Assembly: GCA_041591915.1 (NCBI GenBank)
Contig: JBFHRB010000029.1
Span: 1-19,365 of the forward strand
Reading direction: 5' to 3'
DNA length: 19,365 nt
Source: JBFHRB01 sp041591915
GTDB taxonomy: Bacteria > Actinomycetota > Nitriliruptoria > Nitriliruptorales > Nitriliruptoraceae
Made by a program: the position numbers and the translations under genes. A model generated the notes under the pieces. The model saw only the letters and a list, made by a program, of their open reading frames with translations. It did no database searches and had not been told where the DNA came from. Positions 6,976 through 13,686 of this stretch are shown here, piece by piece (position 1 is the first letter of the stretch; each line of letters begins with the position of its first letter).

Positions 6976-7628
6976 TCCAGCTCGTCGAAGCCGAGCTCGA
7001 CCATGCGCCTGCGGTGTCCCTCGAGCACGGCCATGGCGACGCGCTTGACCATCTCCTCGCCCTCGTCGCCCGACAGCAGGACCTCCAACGCGTCCGTGTC
7101 GGTGATGGCGCCCTGGAACTGGGTCAGGGCACGGCCCATCACGTCGGCGAGCAGGTGCTTGACCGCCTCACGCTTGTCCGGGTCGTCGCCGACGATGTCG
7201 ACGACCTGTCCGCGGGCGTAGCGCTCGAACGGCCCACGTTCGGCCAGCGCGTCCATCACGACGGTCGCCGTGTCGTCGTCGAGCGCGGGCGCGATCTGTC
7301 GGACGAAGTCGGCGACCAGCGGGAGCCCCGCCGCGAAGAACGTGCAGGCGGAGAGCCAGTCGTCGACCGGCGCGTTGTCGAAGTAGTCGTCGAACCGGGG
7401 CTTCTGGCGATCCATGACGGAGCCCGGCAGCTCGGTGATCTGCTCGAGGCGGTCCCGCAGTGCGCGGTAGCGGCCGTGCTCGCGCACGGCGAACTCGCTC
7501 ATGGAGTCGGCGGCACGCGCGTCAGGCGCCACGCGGACGGCACGCGAGGTCACCTCGAACGCGCGGAGCTGGCCGTAGGTCAGGGCCCCGAGCAACTCGG
7601 CGGTCGCGAGCGCACGGTCCTCGGACAA
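6972..7628 (-). CDS. Ferritin-like fold protein (MiaE-like family)
   Basis: A 218-residue all-helical protein resembling the actinobacterial 'ferritin-like fold-containing' family, distantly related to the tRNA hydroxylase MiaE. Helix 1 carries LLGALTYGQLRAFE (Glu25). Helix 2 carries EFAVREHGRYRALRDRL, helix 3 ALAERGPFERYA and helix 4 MGRALTQFQGAI. From my memory of the family, helix 2 normally gives an E-x-x-H metal pair. Here Glu50 is followed by His51 and Arg53, and helix 4 has Gln rather than Glu/His, so metal binding may be altered or lost. The start is TTG at 7628 with AGGAGG about 7-9 bases upstream. It lies 44 bp downstream of the dioxygenase gene and may be its operon partner. The biochemical function is unknown. 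Confidence 0.72.
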   Translation of the reverse strand: MSEDRALATAELLGALTYGQLRAFEVTSRAVRVAPDARAADSMSEFAVREHGRYRALRDRLEQITELPGSVMDRQKPRFDDYFDNAPVDDWLSACTFFAAGLPLVADFVRQIAPALDDDTATVVMDALAERGPFERYARGQVVDIVGDDPDKREAVKHLLADVMGRALTQFQGAITDTDALEVLLSGDEGEEMVKRVAMAVLEGHRRRMVELGFDELD

Positions 7629-7672
7629 CGGGACGCTCCTCCTGTGCAGGGTGCCGGCCGGAGCCTAGGCCG

Positions 7673-8758
7673 CTAGCCCTGCCAGGTCGCCCAGTACTCC
7701 GACCACTCGACGCTCTCGGCGGCCTCCGTCATCTCGAGCGGCTTGCGCGCGTCGATCATCACGGCCTTCTCGTCGGTCCACTCCTTGGTGCCCATGTTCG
7801 CGAGCGCCTTGGGGTGGGGGCCGTGGTGGATCCCCTGTGGGTGCCACGTCAGCGAGCCGGCCTCGATCCCGTCACGGCTGAAGAAGTCGCCGTCGTGGTA
7901 GAAGATCGTCTCGTCGTAGTCGATGTTGCGGTGGAAGAACGGCACCGACAGCGCCTCGGGGTCCGACTCGAGCGGGCGCGGCAGGAACGTGCAGATCACC
8001 GCACCGTCCGCCTGGAACGTCGTGTGGACGCTCGGCGGCAGGTGGTAGCCGGGTGCGACGATCGGCCGGATGTCGTCGATCGAGAGCACGAACGGCGTGA
8101 GGTCGCCCTTCCAGCCGACGACGTCGAGCGGGTGGAACGGGTAGTGCACGGACGTGAGCAGGCCCTGACGCTTGATGACGACCTCGAAGTCCCCGGCCTC
8201 GTCGAAGGCGTGGGCCTCGGGGATGCGCAGGCAGGACTCGTCCCAGATGGCGTTGGGACCGAGCAGGCCGCGGTCCGGGGGGCGGACCCCGTCGGTCGTC
8301 TGGATGCAGTAGAAGGTCGACGGTGCCGTCGGCACGACGCGGTAGGTCGTGCCGCGCGGCAGGACGACGTAGTCACCCTGCCCGTACGTCAGCGGGCCGT
8401 AGTCCGTCTCGAACGTCCCGCTGCCGCGGTGGCAGAAGAGGACGTCGTCGCCGTCCGCGTTGCGGAAGAAGAACGGGAGCTCGGTCGTGCGGTGCCAGAG
8501 GGACAGCCGGACCTCGTCGTTGACGAGCAGCTCGACGGGCAGCGCACGCTCGTCACCGGGCGCCGGGAGGTCGGTCGCGTGGAACGCGCGCGGGCGCAGC
8601 GGCCCGTCGATCGACGTCCATCCGGTCGGCGGGTGCAGGTGGTAGAGGTGGCTCACGGCGCCGAAGAAGCCTTCGCGCCCGTGCTCCTCCTCGACCGTGC
8701 CCGCCGGCAGCGCTACGTGGGCGAACCGGGTCGTCTTCCCGCTCTGGTACTGCGGCAT
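7673..8758 (-). CDS. hmgA: Homogentisate 1,2-dioxygenase family protein
   Basis: A 361-residue cupin-type iron dioxygenase. In this family the enzyme opens the ring of homogentisate to maleylacetoacetate in tyrosine/phenylalanine breakdown. The sequence has the N-terminal beta domain (EGFFGAVSHLYHLHPPTGW), LPFFFRNADGDDVLFCHRGSG, LPRGTTYRVVP, and the C-terminal metal region HRNIDYDE (His276, Glu283) with LTWHPQGIHHGPHP (His311/His312) supplying probable Fe ligands. Spacing in HRN-to-Glu is one residue longer than in the human enzyme, so exact ligands are inferred. ATG at 8758, before MPQYQSGK, was preferred to the open frame up to 8857 because a GGGAG lies 7 bases before it and the extension crosses repeat-rich DNA. 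No other tyrosine catabolism gene is present. An IclR regulator lies directly upstream. Confidence 0.82.
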   Translation of the reverse strand: MPQYQSGKTTRFAHVALPAGTVEEEHGREGFFGAVSHLYHLHPPTGWTSIDGPLRPRAFHATDLPAPGDERALPVELLVNDEVRLSLWHRTTELPFFFRNADGDDVLFCHRGSGTFETDYGPLTYGQGDYVVLPRGTTYRVVPTAPSTFYCIQTTDGVRPPDRGLLGPNAIWDESCLRIPEAHAFDEAGDFEVVIKRQGLLTSVHYPFHPLDVVGWKGDLTPFVLSIDDIRPIVAPGYHLPPSVHTTFQADGAVICTFLPRPLESDPEALSVPFFHRNIDYDETIFYHDGDFFSRDGIEAGSLTWHPQGIHHGPHPKALANMGTKEWTDEKAVMIDARKPLEMTEAAESVEWSEYWATWQG

Positions 8759-8783
8759 GGTGTGGCTCCCTCCCCCGAGGGGT

Positions 8784-8801
8784 CCACCGCGCTCGCGGTG
8801 G
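8784..8801. repeat. 18-bp inverted repeat in the dioxygenase leader
   Basis: CCACCGCG at 8784-8791 and CGCGGTGG at 8794-8801 are perfect 8-base arms around CT. The repeat lies 26-43 bp upstream of the dioxygenase ATG. It could be an operator or a leader hairpin. There is no following T-tract on either strand, so it is not a standard terminator for iclR. Confidence 0.55.
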
Positions 8802-8832
8802 CCATGCGCCCGGCACGAGGGGGTGACGGGAG

Positions 8833-8849
8833 GGCGACGATCGGTCGCC
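8833..8849. promoter_or_regulatory. Candidate IclR operator upstream of the dioxygenase
   Basis: GGCGAC and GTCGCC form perfect 6-base arms around GATCG, 75-91 bp upstream of the dioxygenase ATG. The site includes CGATCGGTC (8838-8846), the same nine bases found inside the palindrome in front of iclR at 9646-9659. IclR proteins typically bind short palindromes in their own and their target promoters, which fits, but binding is inference. Confidence 0.45.
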
Positions 8850-8882
8850 GCCCGCACGCGTCAGTGGTGCGAGCGCACGGCC

Positions 8883-9623
8883 CTAGCCTGCGGTACGGCG
8901 GGGGCGCCAGCCAAGCCTTTCACTGATCTCGCGCGCTGAGCGCAACACCCGCAGGGCCACCGACTCGGGCTCCGGGAGCCGGGCCGTCGGTGCCACGATG
9001 CCGACCGCCGCGACGGCCTTGCCGGTGTGGTCGAAGACCGGGGCCGCCACGCCGGACGCTCCCTGCTCGAGCTCACCCAGCGTGTAGGCGACGCCGCGCT
9101 GGCGGATCGGCTGCAGGCTCGCGTCGCGGGCGCCCTCCGGCAGGAAGGCGAGCAGCGCCTTGCCGTGGGCCGAGACGCCGAGCGGGTGCCGGAAGCCGAT
9201 GCGGTAGTTGACCTGCACGAAGCGGTCCGGCGGCTCGACGACCTCGACCACCACGAGGTCGTCGCGGTCGCGGACCGCGAGGCACGCGGTCTCGCCCGAG
9301 TCCTCCATGAGGCTGCGCAGCGGTGGGCCGGCGAGGCGGCGCACCTCGAGCCCCTGCGCCGCGCGGACCCCGAGCTCGAGCATCGCGAGCCCCAGCCGGT
9401 ACCGGCGCGTCTCGGGGTCGCGCGTCACGAAGCCCTCGGCCGTGAGCGTGTCGAGCAGGCGGTACAGGACCGCCCGGTCGAGCCCCGTCGCCTCGGCCAG
9501 CCCCGAGACCGTCGCCCCGTCGCTCGCGTCACCGAGGGCCGTCAGCAGCGCGAGTCCACGCGCGAGCGTCCGGGATCCCGATGAGCGGCGACTCTTCTTC
9601 TGCTGGCCATCGTCGTCTGCCAC
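8883..9623 (-). CDS. IclR-family transcriptional regulator
   Basis: A 246-residue DNA-binding regulator. After a polar lead (ADDDGQQKKSRRSSGSR) the winged helix-turn-helix spans about residues 20-85, with ARGLALLTAL, ATVSGLAEATGLDRAVLYRLLDTL and the wing GFVTRDPETRRYRLGLAMLELG. The C-terminal IclR ligand-binding domain follows, with ETACLAVRDRDDLVVV, the HPLGVSAHGKALLAFLPEG motif, and GVAAPVFDHTGKAVAAVGIVAP. GTG at 9623 has GGAGGGG ending 3 bases before it. An in-frame ATG at 9635, with GAGGGGG before it, is equally possible and adds four residues. Its gene lies 124 bp upstream of, and parallel to, the dioxygenase, a common layout for homogentisate-pathway regulators. It is also divergent from the mce operon, so either or both may be targets. 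Confidence 0.9.
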   Translation of the reverse strand: MADDDGQQKKSRRSSGSRTLARGLALLTALGDASDGATVSGLAEATGLDRAVLYRLLDTLTAEGFVTRDPETRRYRLGLAMLELGVRAAQGLEVRRLAGPPLRSLMEDSGETACLAVRDRDDLVVVEVVEPPDRFVQVNYRIGFRHPLGVSAHGKALLAFLPEGARDASLQPIRQRGVAYTLGELEQGASGVAAPVFDHTGKAVAAVGIVAPTARLPEPESVALRVLRSAREISERLGWRPRRTAG

Positions 9624-9645
9624 GTGCCCCTCCATGCGCCCCCTC

Positions 9646-9659
9646 GGACCGATCGGTCC
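9646..9659. promoter_or_regulatory. Perfect 14-bp palindrome, candidate IclR autoregulatory operator
   Basis: GGACCGATCGGTCC is fully self-complementary. It lies 10-23 bp upstream of the ATG at 9635 and downstream of the candidate iclR promoter. Its core CGATCGGTC recurs at 8838-8846 in front of the dioxygenase gene. The size and position fit IclR-type autorepression. Confidence 0.5.
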
Positions 9660-9685
9660 ATGGGCTCCACCGGGTGCGCACCGGG

Positions 9686-9715
9686 AGTGTGGCCGAGCGA
9701 TGCGCGCACGGTCAA
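9686..9715 (-). promoter_or_regulatory. Candidate iclR promoter
   Basis: On the minus strand TTGACC (9715-9710, five of six to TTGACA) is followed after 18 bp by CACACT (9691-9686). Transcription would start near 9679, leaving a leader of about 45-55 bases that contains the 14-bp palindrome. The -35 is good and the -10 is weak. Confidence 0.4.
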
Positions 9716-9802
9716 GGGGAACCGACGCATCCGTCGAAGAAGTGCCCCTCCACGGGGTCGGCCGAGATGCATGCCGCCTCCGCCGGAAGCGCTGGTGACC
9801 TT

Positions 9803-9811
9803 TGCTAGCGT
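9803..9811 (+). promoter_or_regulatory. Candidate extended -10 of the mce operon promoter
   Basis: TGCTAGCGT contains TAGCGT (fits TANNNT) with an upstream TG, inside the only A+T-richer patch of this gap. No clear -35 is seen. The start would be near 9818, giving a leader of about 110 bases. That leader contains two small inverted repeats: CCCGG/CCGGG at 9812-9827 and GGGAG/CTCCC at 9864-9875. Confidence 0.33.
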
Positions 9812-9928
9812 CCCGGCCCAGTCCGGGCGGCGACCCCGCACGGACCACCGCCAGGGGTTCGAGGGGAGACCTCCCGAGGGGCTCGCGACTGGCGCCGAAG
9901 CACGCAACCACCGCTGGGGAGGGGTGGA

Positions 9929-10696
9929 GTGCCGAGCCTGACCAACGGCGTCGCCCAGCTGGGTGGCGTCACGTCGATGGGCATCGACGGGATCCTCGCG
10001 CTGCGCAAGCGCCCGTTCCCGTTCGAGGAGTTCATCCACCAGTGCTGGTTCATCGCCAAGGTCGCGATGCTGCCGGTGGTCCTCGTGTCGATCCCCTTCG
10101 GCGTGATCATCGCCCTGCACGTCGGCAGCCTCGCCAAGCAGATCGGCGCGGAGTCGCACATCGGCGCGGCCATGGTGCTGGCGGTCGTCCGTGAGGCCGC
10201 GCCGGTCGCCACCGCGCTGATCATCGCCGGCGCGGGTGGCTCCGCCATGACCGCCGACCTCGGCTCGCGGCGCATCCGCGACGAGCTCAGCGCGATGGAG
10301 GTCATGGGGGTCGACCCCATCCACCGACTGGTCCTGCCGCGGCTGCTGGCCGCCACGGTGGTCGGCGCGCTCCTCGACGGGATCGTGTCCGTCGCGGGCA
10401 TCATGGGCGGCTGGGTCATGGCGGTGCCGATCCAGAACGGCACGTCGGGGGCCTACTTCGCCTCGTTCACCGAACTCGCGCAGCTACCGGACTTCTACTC
10501 GGCCGTCCTGAAGGCCGCGATCTTCGGGTTCCTCGCCGCAGCCATCTCCTGCCACTACGGCTACAACGCTCGCGGCGGCCCCAAGGGCGTGGGTGACGCC
10601 GTGAACCGGGCCGTCGTCATGACGTTCATCGTGCTCTTCTTCGTGAACTTCATCCTCACGGCCCTGTACTTCAACATCGTCCCGCCGAAGGCCTGA
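9929..10696 (+). CDS. yrbEA: Mce-type ABC transporter permease YrbEA (MlaE family)
   Basis: This is the first of the two inner-membrane permeases of a Mce lipid importer. The 255-residue product has about five or six hydrophobic segments: around 45-65 (FIAKVAMLPVVLVSIPFGVIIAL), 85-110, 135-165, 190-205 and 225-250. It also carries the MlaE/YrbE cytoplasmic coupling motif SRRIRDELSAMEVMGVDPIHRLVLPR, which contacts the ATPase. The GTG at 9929 follows GGAGG (9918-9922) by six bases. It heads a ten-gene operon, and yrbEB starts four bases after its stop. It pairs with yrbEB as a heterodimeric permease, by analogy with mycobacterial Mce loci. No ATPase gene (mceG/mkl type) lies beside it. In mycobacteria that subunit is encoded elsewhere, which may hold here. 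Confidence 0.92.
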   Translation: MPSLTNGVAQLGGVTSMGIDGILALRKRPFPFEEFIHQCWFIAKVAMLPVVLVSIPFGVIIALHVGSLAKQIGAESHIGAAMVLAVVREAAPVATALIIAGAGGSAMTADLGSRRIRDELSAMEVMGVDPIHRLVLPRLLAATVVGALLDGIVSVAGIMGGWVMAVPIQNGTSGAYFASFTELAQLPDFYSAVLKAAIFGFLAAAISCHYGYNARGGPKGVGDAVNRAVVMTFIVLFFVNFILTALYFNIVPPKA

Positions 10697-10700
10697 GCAG

Positions 10701-11534
10701 ATGGCGACCAGCGACCGGGTTCTCAAGCCGCTCACGCGCCCGCTGAAGCCGGCGGAGGGCTTCGCCGACCAGATGCAGTTCTGGGGTGAGGCCATCCGCG
10801 GCATGGGGATGGCCATCAAGTGGTGGCGGTCCGTCATCCTCCCGATGATCTCGGACGTCGTCGTCGGCGCGGGCGGCTGGATCATCGGCGGCGGCATGCT
10901 GTTCGTGATCGGCGCGCTCGCCTTCTTCACGGGCACGCAGGTCGGCCTGGAGGGGGTCGCGGGCCTCGAGCAGATCGGCGCACAGGCCTACGTCGGCCTG
11001 ATCTCCAGCTGGGCGAACGTGCGCGAGATCACCCCGCTCATCGCCGGGATCGCACTCGCCGCGAAGGTGGGGGCCGGCTACACCGCTGAGCTCGGAGCCA
11101 TGCGGATCTCCGAGGAGATCGACGCCTCCGAGGTGATGGCCGTGCCGTCGATCCCCTACCTCGTGTCGACGCGGATCTGGGCGGCGATCATCCCGGTGAT
11201 CCCGCTCTACCTGCTCGCGCTGTTCTCGGCGTTCTTCGCCACGCGGTTGATGGTGACCGGGTTCTTCACCGTCTCCGTGGGAGCGTACGACAGCCGCCTG
11301 GACCTCTTCCTGCCCGCCATCGACGTGTTCTACAGCGTCCTCAAGGCGGTGATCTTCACGATCGTGGTCGTCCTGATCCACACCTACTACGGCTTCTACG
11401 CCTTCGGCGGCCCCGAGGGTGTGGGCGTCGCGGTCGGCCGGGCGATCCGGGCCAGCATCGTGGTCGTGGTCGTGCTCAACATGTTCCTGTCGCTGATCTT
11501 CTGGGCCAGCGAGACGATCAAGGTGGCCGGTTGA
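10701..11534 (+). CDS. yrbEB: Mce-type ABC transporter permease YrbEB (MlaE family)
   Basis: Second permease of the Mce importer, 277 residues. A longer, basic N-terminal cytoplasmic segment (about 1-50) with an amphipathic stretch (GEAIRGMGMAIKWWR) precedes hydrophobic segments near 53-78, 105-125, 155-185, 205-230 and 250-270. The coupling motif GAMRISEEIDASEVMAVPSIPYLVSTR matches the family's E-x-I-D-A pattern more closely than that of YrbEA. The ATG at 10701 lies four bases past the yrbEA stop. Its TGA overlaps the ATG of the first MCE gene by one base. It forms the transmembrane core with YrbEA, passing substrate delivered by the MCE proteins across the membrane. Confidence 0.92.
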   Translation: MATSDRVLKPLTRPLKPAEGFADQMQFWGEAIRGMGMAIKWWRSVILPMISDVVVGAGGWIIGGGMLFVIGALAFFTGTQVGLEGVAGLEQIGAQAYVGLISSWANVREITPLIAGIALAAKVGAGYTAELGAMRISEEIDASEVMAVPSIPYLVSTRIWAAIIPVIPLYLLALFSAFFATRLMVTGFFTVSVGAYDSRLDLFLPAIDVFYSVLKAVIFTIVVVLIHTYYGFYAFGGPEGVGVAVGRAIRASIVVVVVLNMFLSLIFWASETIKVAG

Positions 11535-12574
11535 TGGATCGCTCGATCGTCCGCCGGATCGGCGGCGCGGCCGCGGCCATCCTGCTCCTCGCGGGTGCCA
11601 CGGTCTGGTTCAAGGCCGTCAACGGCCCGGCCGCGGGGACGATCCGCGTGAACGCCGTCCTCGGACGCGCCGGCTCGGGCGTCAACCAGGACACGGACGT
11701 CAAGGCGCGCGGCGTGCGGATCGGCAAGGTCGTCGAGATCTCGTTCGTCGAGGGCGAGGCTCGCGCGGTGCTCGAGGTGGAGAACGACCCCCGGCTCCCC
11801 GCGGCCGAGGACCTCGAGCTCTTCGTCACCCCCAAGACGTTCCTCGGCGAGAAGCAGGTCGAGATCAACTTCGCCGACGAACGCTTCGGGCAGCCGCCCT
11901 TCCTCGAACCCGGCTCCACGCTCGTCGCCGACAAGCCCCCGATCGAGGTCCAGGAGATCGTCGACACGCTCGAGCCGGTCTTCGCGGCCATCGACGAGAA
12001 CGACCTGGCGGCCCTGATCGAGGCGTTCGGCGAGCAGCAGGGCGAGGGTCAGGCCATCGCCGAGAACATCGACCTGTCCATCGAACTCGCCCAGTTCGGT
12101 TCGCGAACCGCCGACGCGCAGCTCGAGAACTTCGAGCGCCTCGCCGACCTCGCCGAGGGCCTGGCGCCCCACGTGGACGACTTCAACCGCTTCAACCGCG
12201 ATCTCGAGAACTGGATCACGCTGATCGAGGATCGCCAGGCGGATCTGCGCGCCAACCTCGACGCGCTGACGATCTTCTCGATCGGGTTCGCCGAGTTCCT
12301 CGAGGTGAACGAGCGCGACATCCGCACGCTGATGTCGGTCGGCAACGTGGTCGGCGGCGTCTTCGACCGTCAGATGGAGTCGATCGGCGAGATCGTCTTC
12401 GGCCTGTACCGCTACAGCAACGCACTGGGCCACCACGGCGGCAACCTCACCGACGGTTCGGAGTTCGGCCTGTTCCGGAACTTCCTGAAGGGCGAGGACA
12501 TCCAGAGCGAGATCTGTGAGCAGATGGGCCCGATCGGCGAACAGTTCCCGCAGTGCGCGGGGGGTGGCGCATGA
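11534..12574 (+). CDS. mceA: MCE-domain protein MceA
   Basis: First of six MCE substrate-binding proteins, 346 residues. An N-terminal membrane anchor or uncleaved signal (about residues 8-26) is followed by the MCE/MlaD domain at about 36-108: IRVNAVLGRAGSGVNQDTDVKARG, then GVRIGKVVEI and FLGEKQVEINF. A long helical region rich in charged and coiled-coil-like residues occupies about 125-280. Mce proteins are thought to form a hexameric tunnel that shuttles hydrophobic substrates to the permease. A cysteine pair near the C-terminus (ICEQMGPIGEQFPQC) suggests a disulphide outside the cell. The ATG at 11534 was preferred to an adjacent in-frame TTG at 11531, since it gives the one-base TGATG overlap seen elsewhere in this operon. 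The letter follows gene order. Confidence 0.9.
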   Translation: MDRSIVRRIGGAAAAILLLAGATVWFKAVNGPAAGTIRVNAVLGRAGSGVNQDTDVKARGVRIGKVVEISFVEGEARAVLEVENDPRLPAAEDLELFVTPKTFLGEKQVEINFADERFGQPPFLEPGSTLVADKPPIEVQEIVDTLEPVFAAIDENDLAALIEAFGEQQGEGQAIAENIDLSIELAQFGSRTADAQLENFERLADLAEGLAPHVDDFNRFNRDLENWITLIEDRQADLRANLDALTIFSIGFAEFLEVNERDIRTLMSVGNVVGGVFDRQMESIGEIVFGLYRYSNALGHHGGNLTDGSEFGLFRNFLKGEDIQSEICEQMGPIGEQFPQCAGGGA

Positions 12575-13686
12575 GGGATCGGTACCCGTCGGTCAAGTTC
12601 CTGGTCTTCGCGGCCGTCTGCCTCGGCTTCTCCGTCTGGCTCATCGGCGTGATCGGCAACGTGAGCTTCGAGGACCGCGTCTCGTACACGGCCGAGTTCG
12701 ACGACGTCATGGGCCTGCTGGTCAACGACGACGTGAAGATCTCCGGCGTGACGGTCGGCAAGGTCACCGGGATGCGGGTCAAGCCCGGCGGCACCGCCCT
12801 CGTCGACTTCGAGGTCAACTCCGACATCGTGCTCGGCACCGAGACCGTGGTCGAGGTCCGCTGGCGTTCGATCCTCGGCCAGCGGTTCGTCTACCTCATC
12901 CCCGCTGGTGAGGGAGACCTGGCCAGCACCCGGGTCGCGGCCGACGGTGACGGCGACGTCATCGACTTCCCGAACGAGCGCAGCATCGAGCCGGCGAACA
13001 TCGGGGTGCTCCTGGAGCGGCTGACGCCGGTCATGCGCGCGCTCGACCCCGAGAAGGCCAACCTCGTCGTCGAGGCGCTGTCCGAGGCGCTCGCCGGCCA
13101 GACCGACGAGGTCCGGGCCCTGATCCGCGAGGGCGGCAGCCTCACGCAGACCCTCGCCGACCGCGAGGACGAGATCGGGTCGCTGCTCGCCAACGCGGCG
13201 ACCGTCGTGGACGCCTACGCCTCCCGCGAGCAGCAACTGCGGCGACTCCTCGACAGCTTCGCCGAGGTGGGCGAGACGATCGCCGCCCGCAACGACGGCC
13301 TCGAGGGCGCGATCGTCGACATCGCCGACGCCCAGGAGGAGCTGCGCCGCCTCATCGACGCGAACGACGAGGAGCTGCGACTGGCACTGGGCGAGCTCGA
13401 CGTCATCACCTCGATCCTGTCGGTCAACCAGGACCGCCTCGACGCGATCGCCGAGTTCGCCTACCAGGGCGTCGTCGCCTACCACCACCAGTCGCGCTGG
13501 GGCCAGTGGTTCAACGTCCGCGGCGTCGGCGTGTCGCTCTCCGAGCAGTTCGTCGAGTCGGAGCGAGGCGCGCAGATCCCGTGCAACAACCCGGACGGGT
13601 GTTCGTTCGGAGGGGAGGACCGCACGGGGATGGCGAGCTTCTTCGGGGCCGACGTGTTCGGCCAGCGGTTCGGAGGGGGCGCCTGA
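12571..13686 (+). CDS. mceB: MCE-domain protein MceB
   Basis: Second MCE protein, 371 residues. A transmembrane anchor spans about residues 8-28 (SVKFLVFAAVCLGFSVWLIG). The MCE domain is at about 37-110, with YTAEFDDVMGLLVNDDVKISGVTVGKVTGM and SILGQRFVYLIP. A long helical tail, about 140-300, is full of Asp, Glu, Arg and Leu in coiled-coil-like spacing. Near the end IPCNNPDGC gives a closely spaced cysteine pair. I used ATG at 12571, which overlaps the mceA stop as ATGA; a GTG at 12553 is open but adds an unlikely N-terminus. It is expected to be exported and to form part of the Mce hexamer. Confidence 0.92.
   Translation: MRDRYPSVKFLVFAAVCLGFSVWLIGVIGNVSFEDRVSYTAEFDDVMGLLVNDDVKISGVTVGKVTGMRVKPGGTALVDFEVNSDIVLGTETVVEVRWRSILGQRFVYLIPAGEGDLASTRVAADGDGDVIDFPNERSIEPANIGVLLERLTPVMRALDPEKANLVVEALSEALAGQTDEVRALIREGGSLTQTLADREDEIGSLLANAATVVDAYASREQQLRRLLDSFAEVGETIAARNDGLEGAIVDIADAQEELRRLIDANDEELRLALGELDVITSILSVNQDRLDAIAEFAYQGVVAYHHQSRWGQWFNVRGVGVSLSEQFVESERGAQIPCNNPDGCSFGGEDRTGMASFFGADVFGQRFGGGA

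Noticed and set aside
8784..8801. Rho-independent terminator for iclR
   Set aside because: The repeat has only a 2-base loop and no T-tract follows it on the relevant strand.
7460..8926. 488-residue plus-strand frame opposite the dioxygenase
   Set aside because: Shadow of the dioxygenase gene; no domain recognised.
9581..9941. Small plus-strand open frames in the iclR-mce gap
   Set aside because: Low-complexity translations that overlap the iclR 5' end or the mce leader, without a good ribosome binding site.
11531..11533. TTG as the start of mceA
   Set aside because: The directly following ATG is the stronger start codon and makes the one-base overlap seen at another junction of this operon.
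12412..13488. Long minus-strand frames across the mce genes
   Set aside because: Val/Asp/Arg/Leu-rich mirror translations of charged coiled-coil codons; shadows of mceB and its neighbours.
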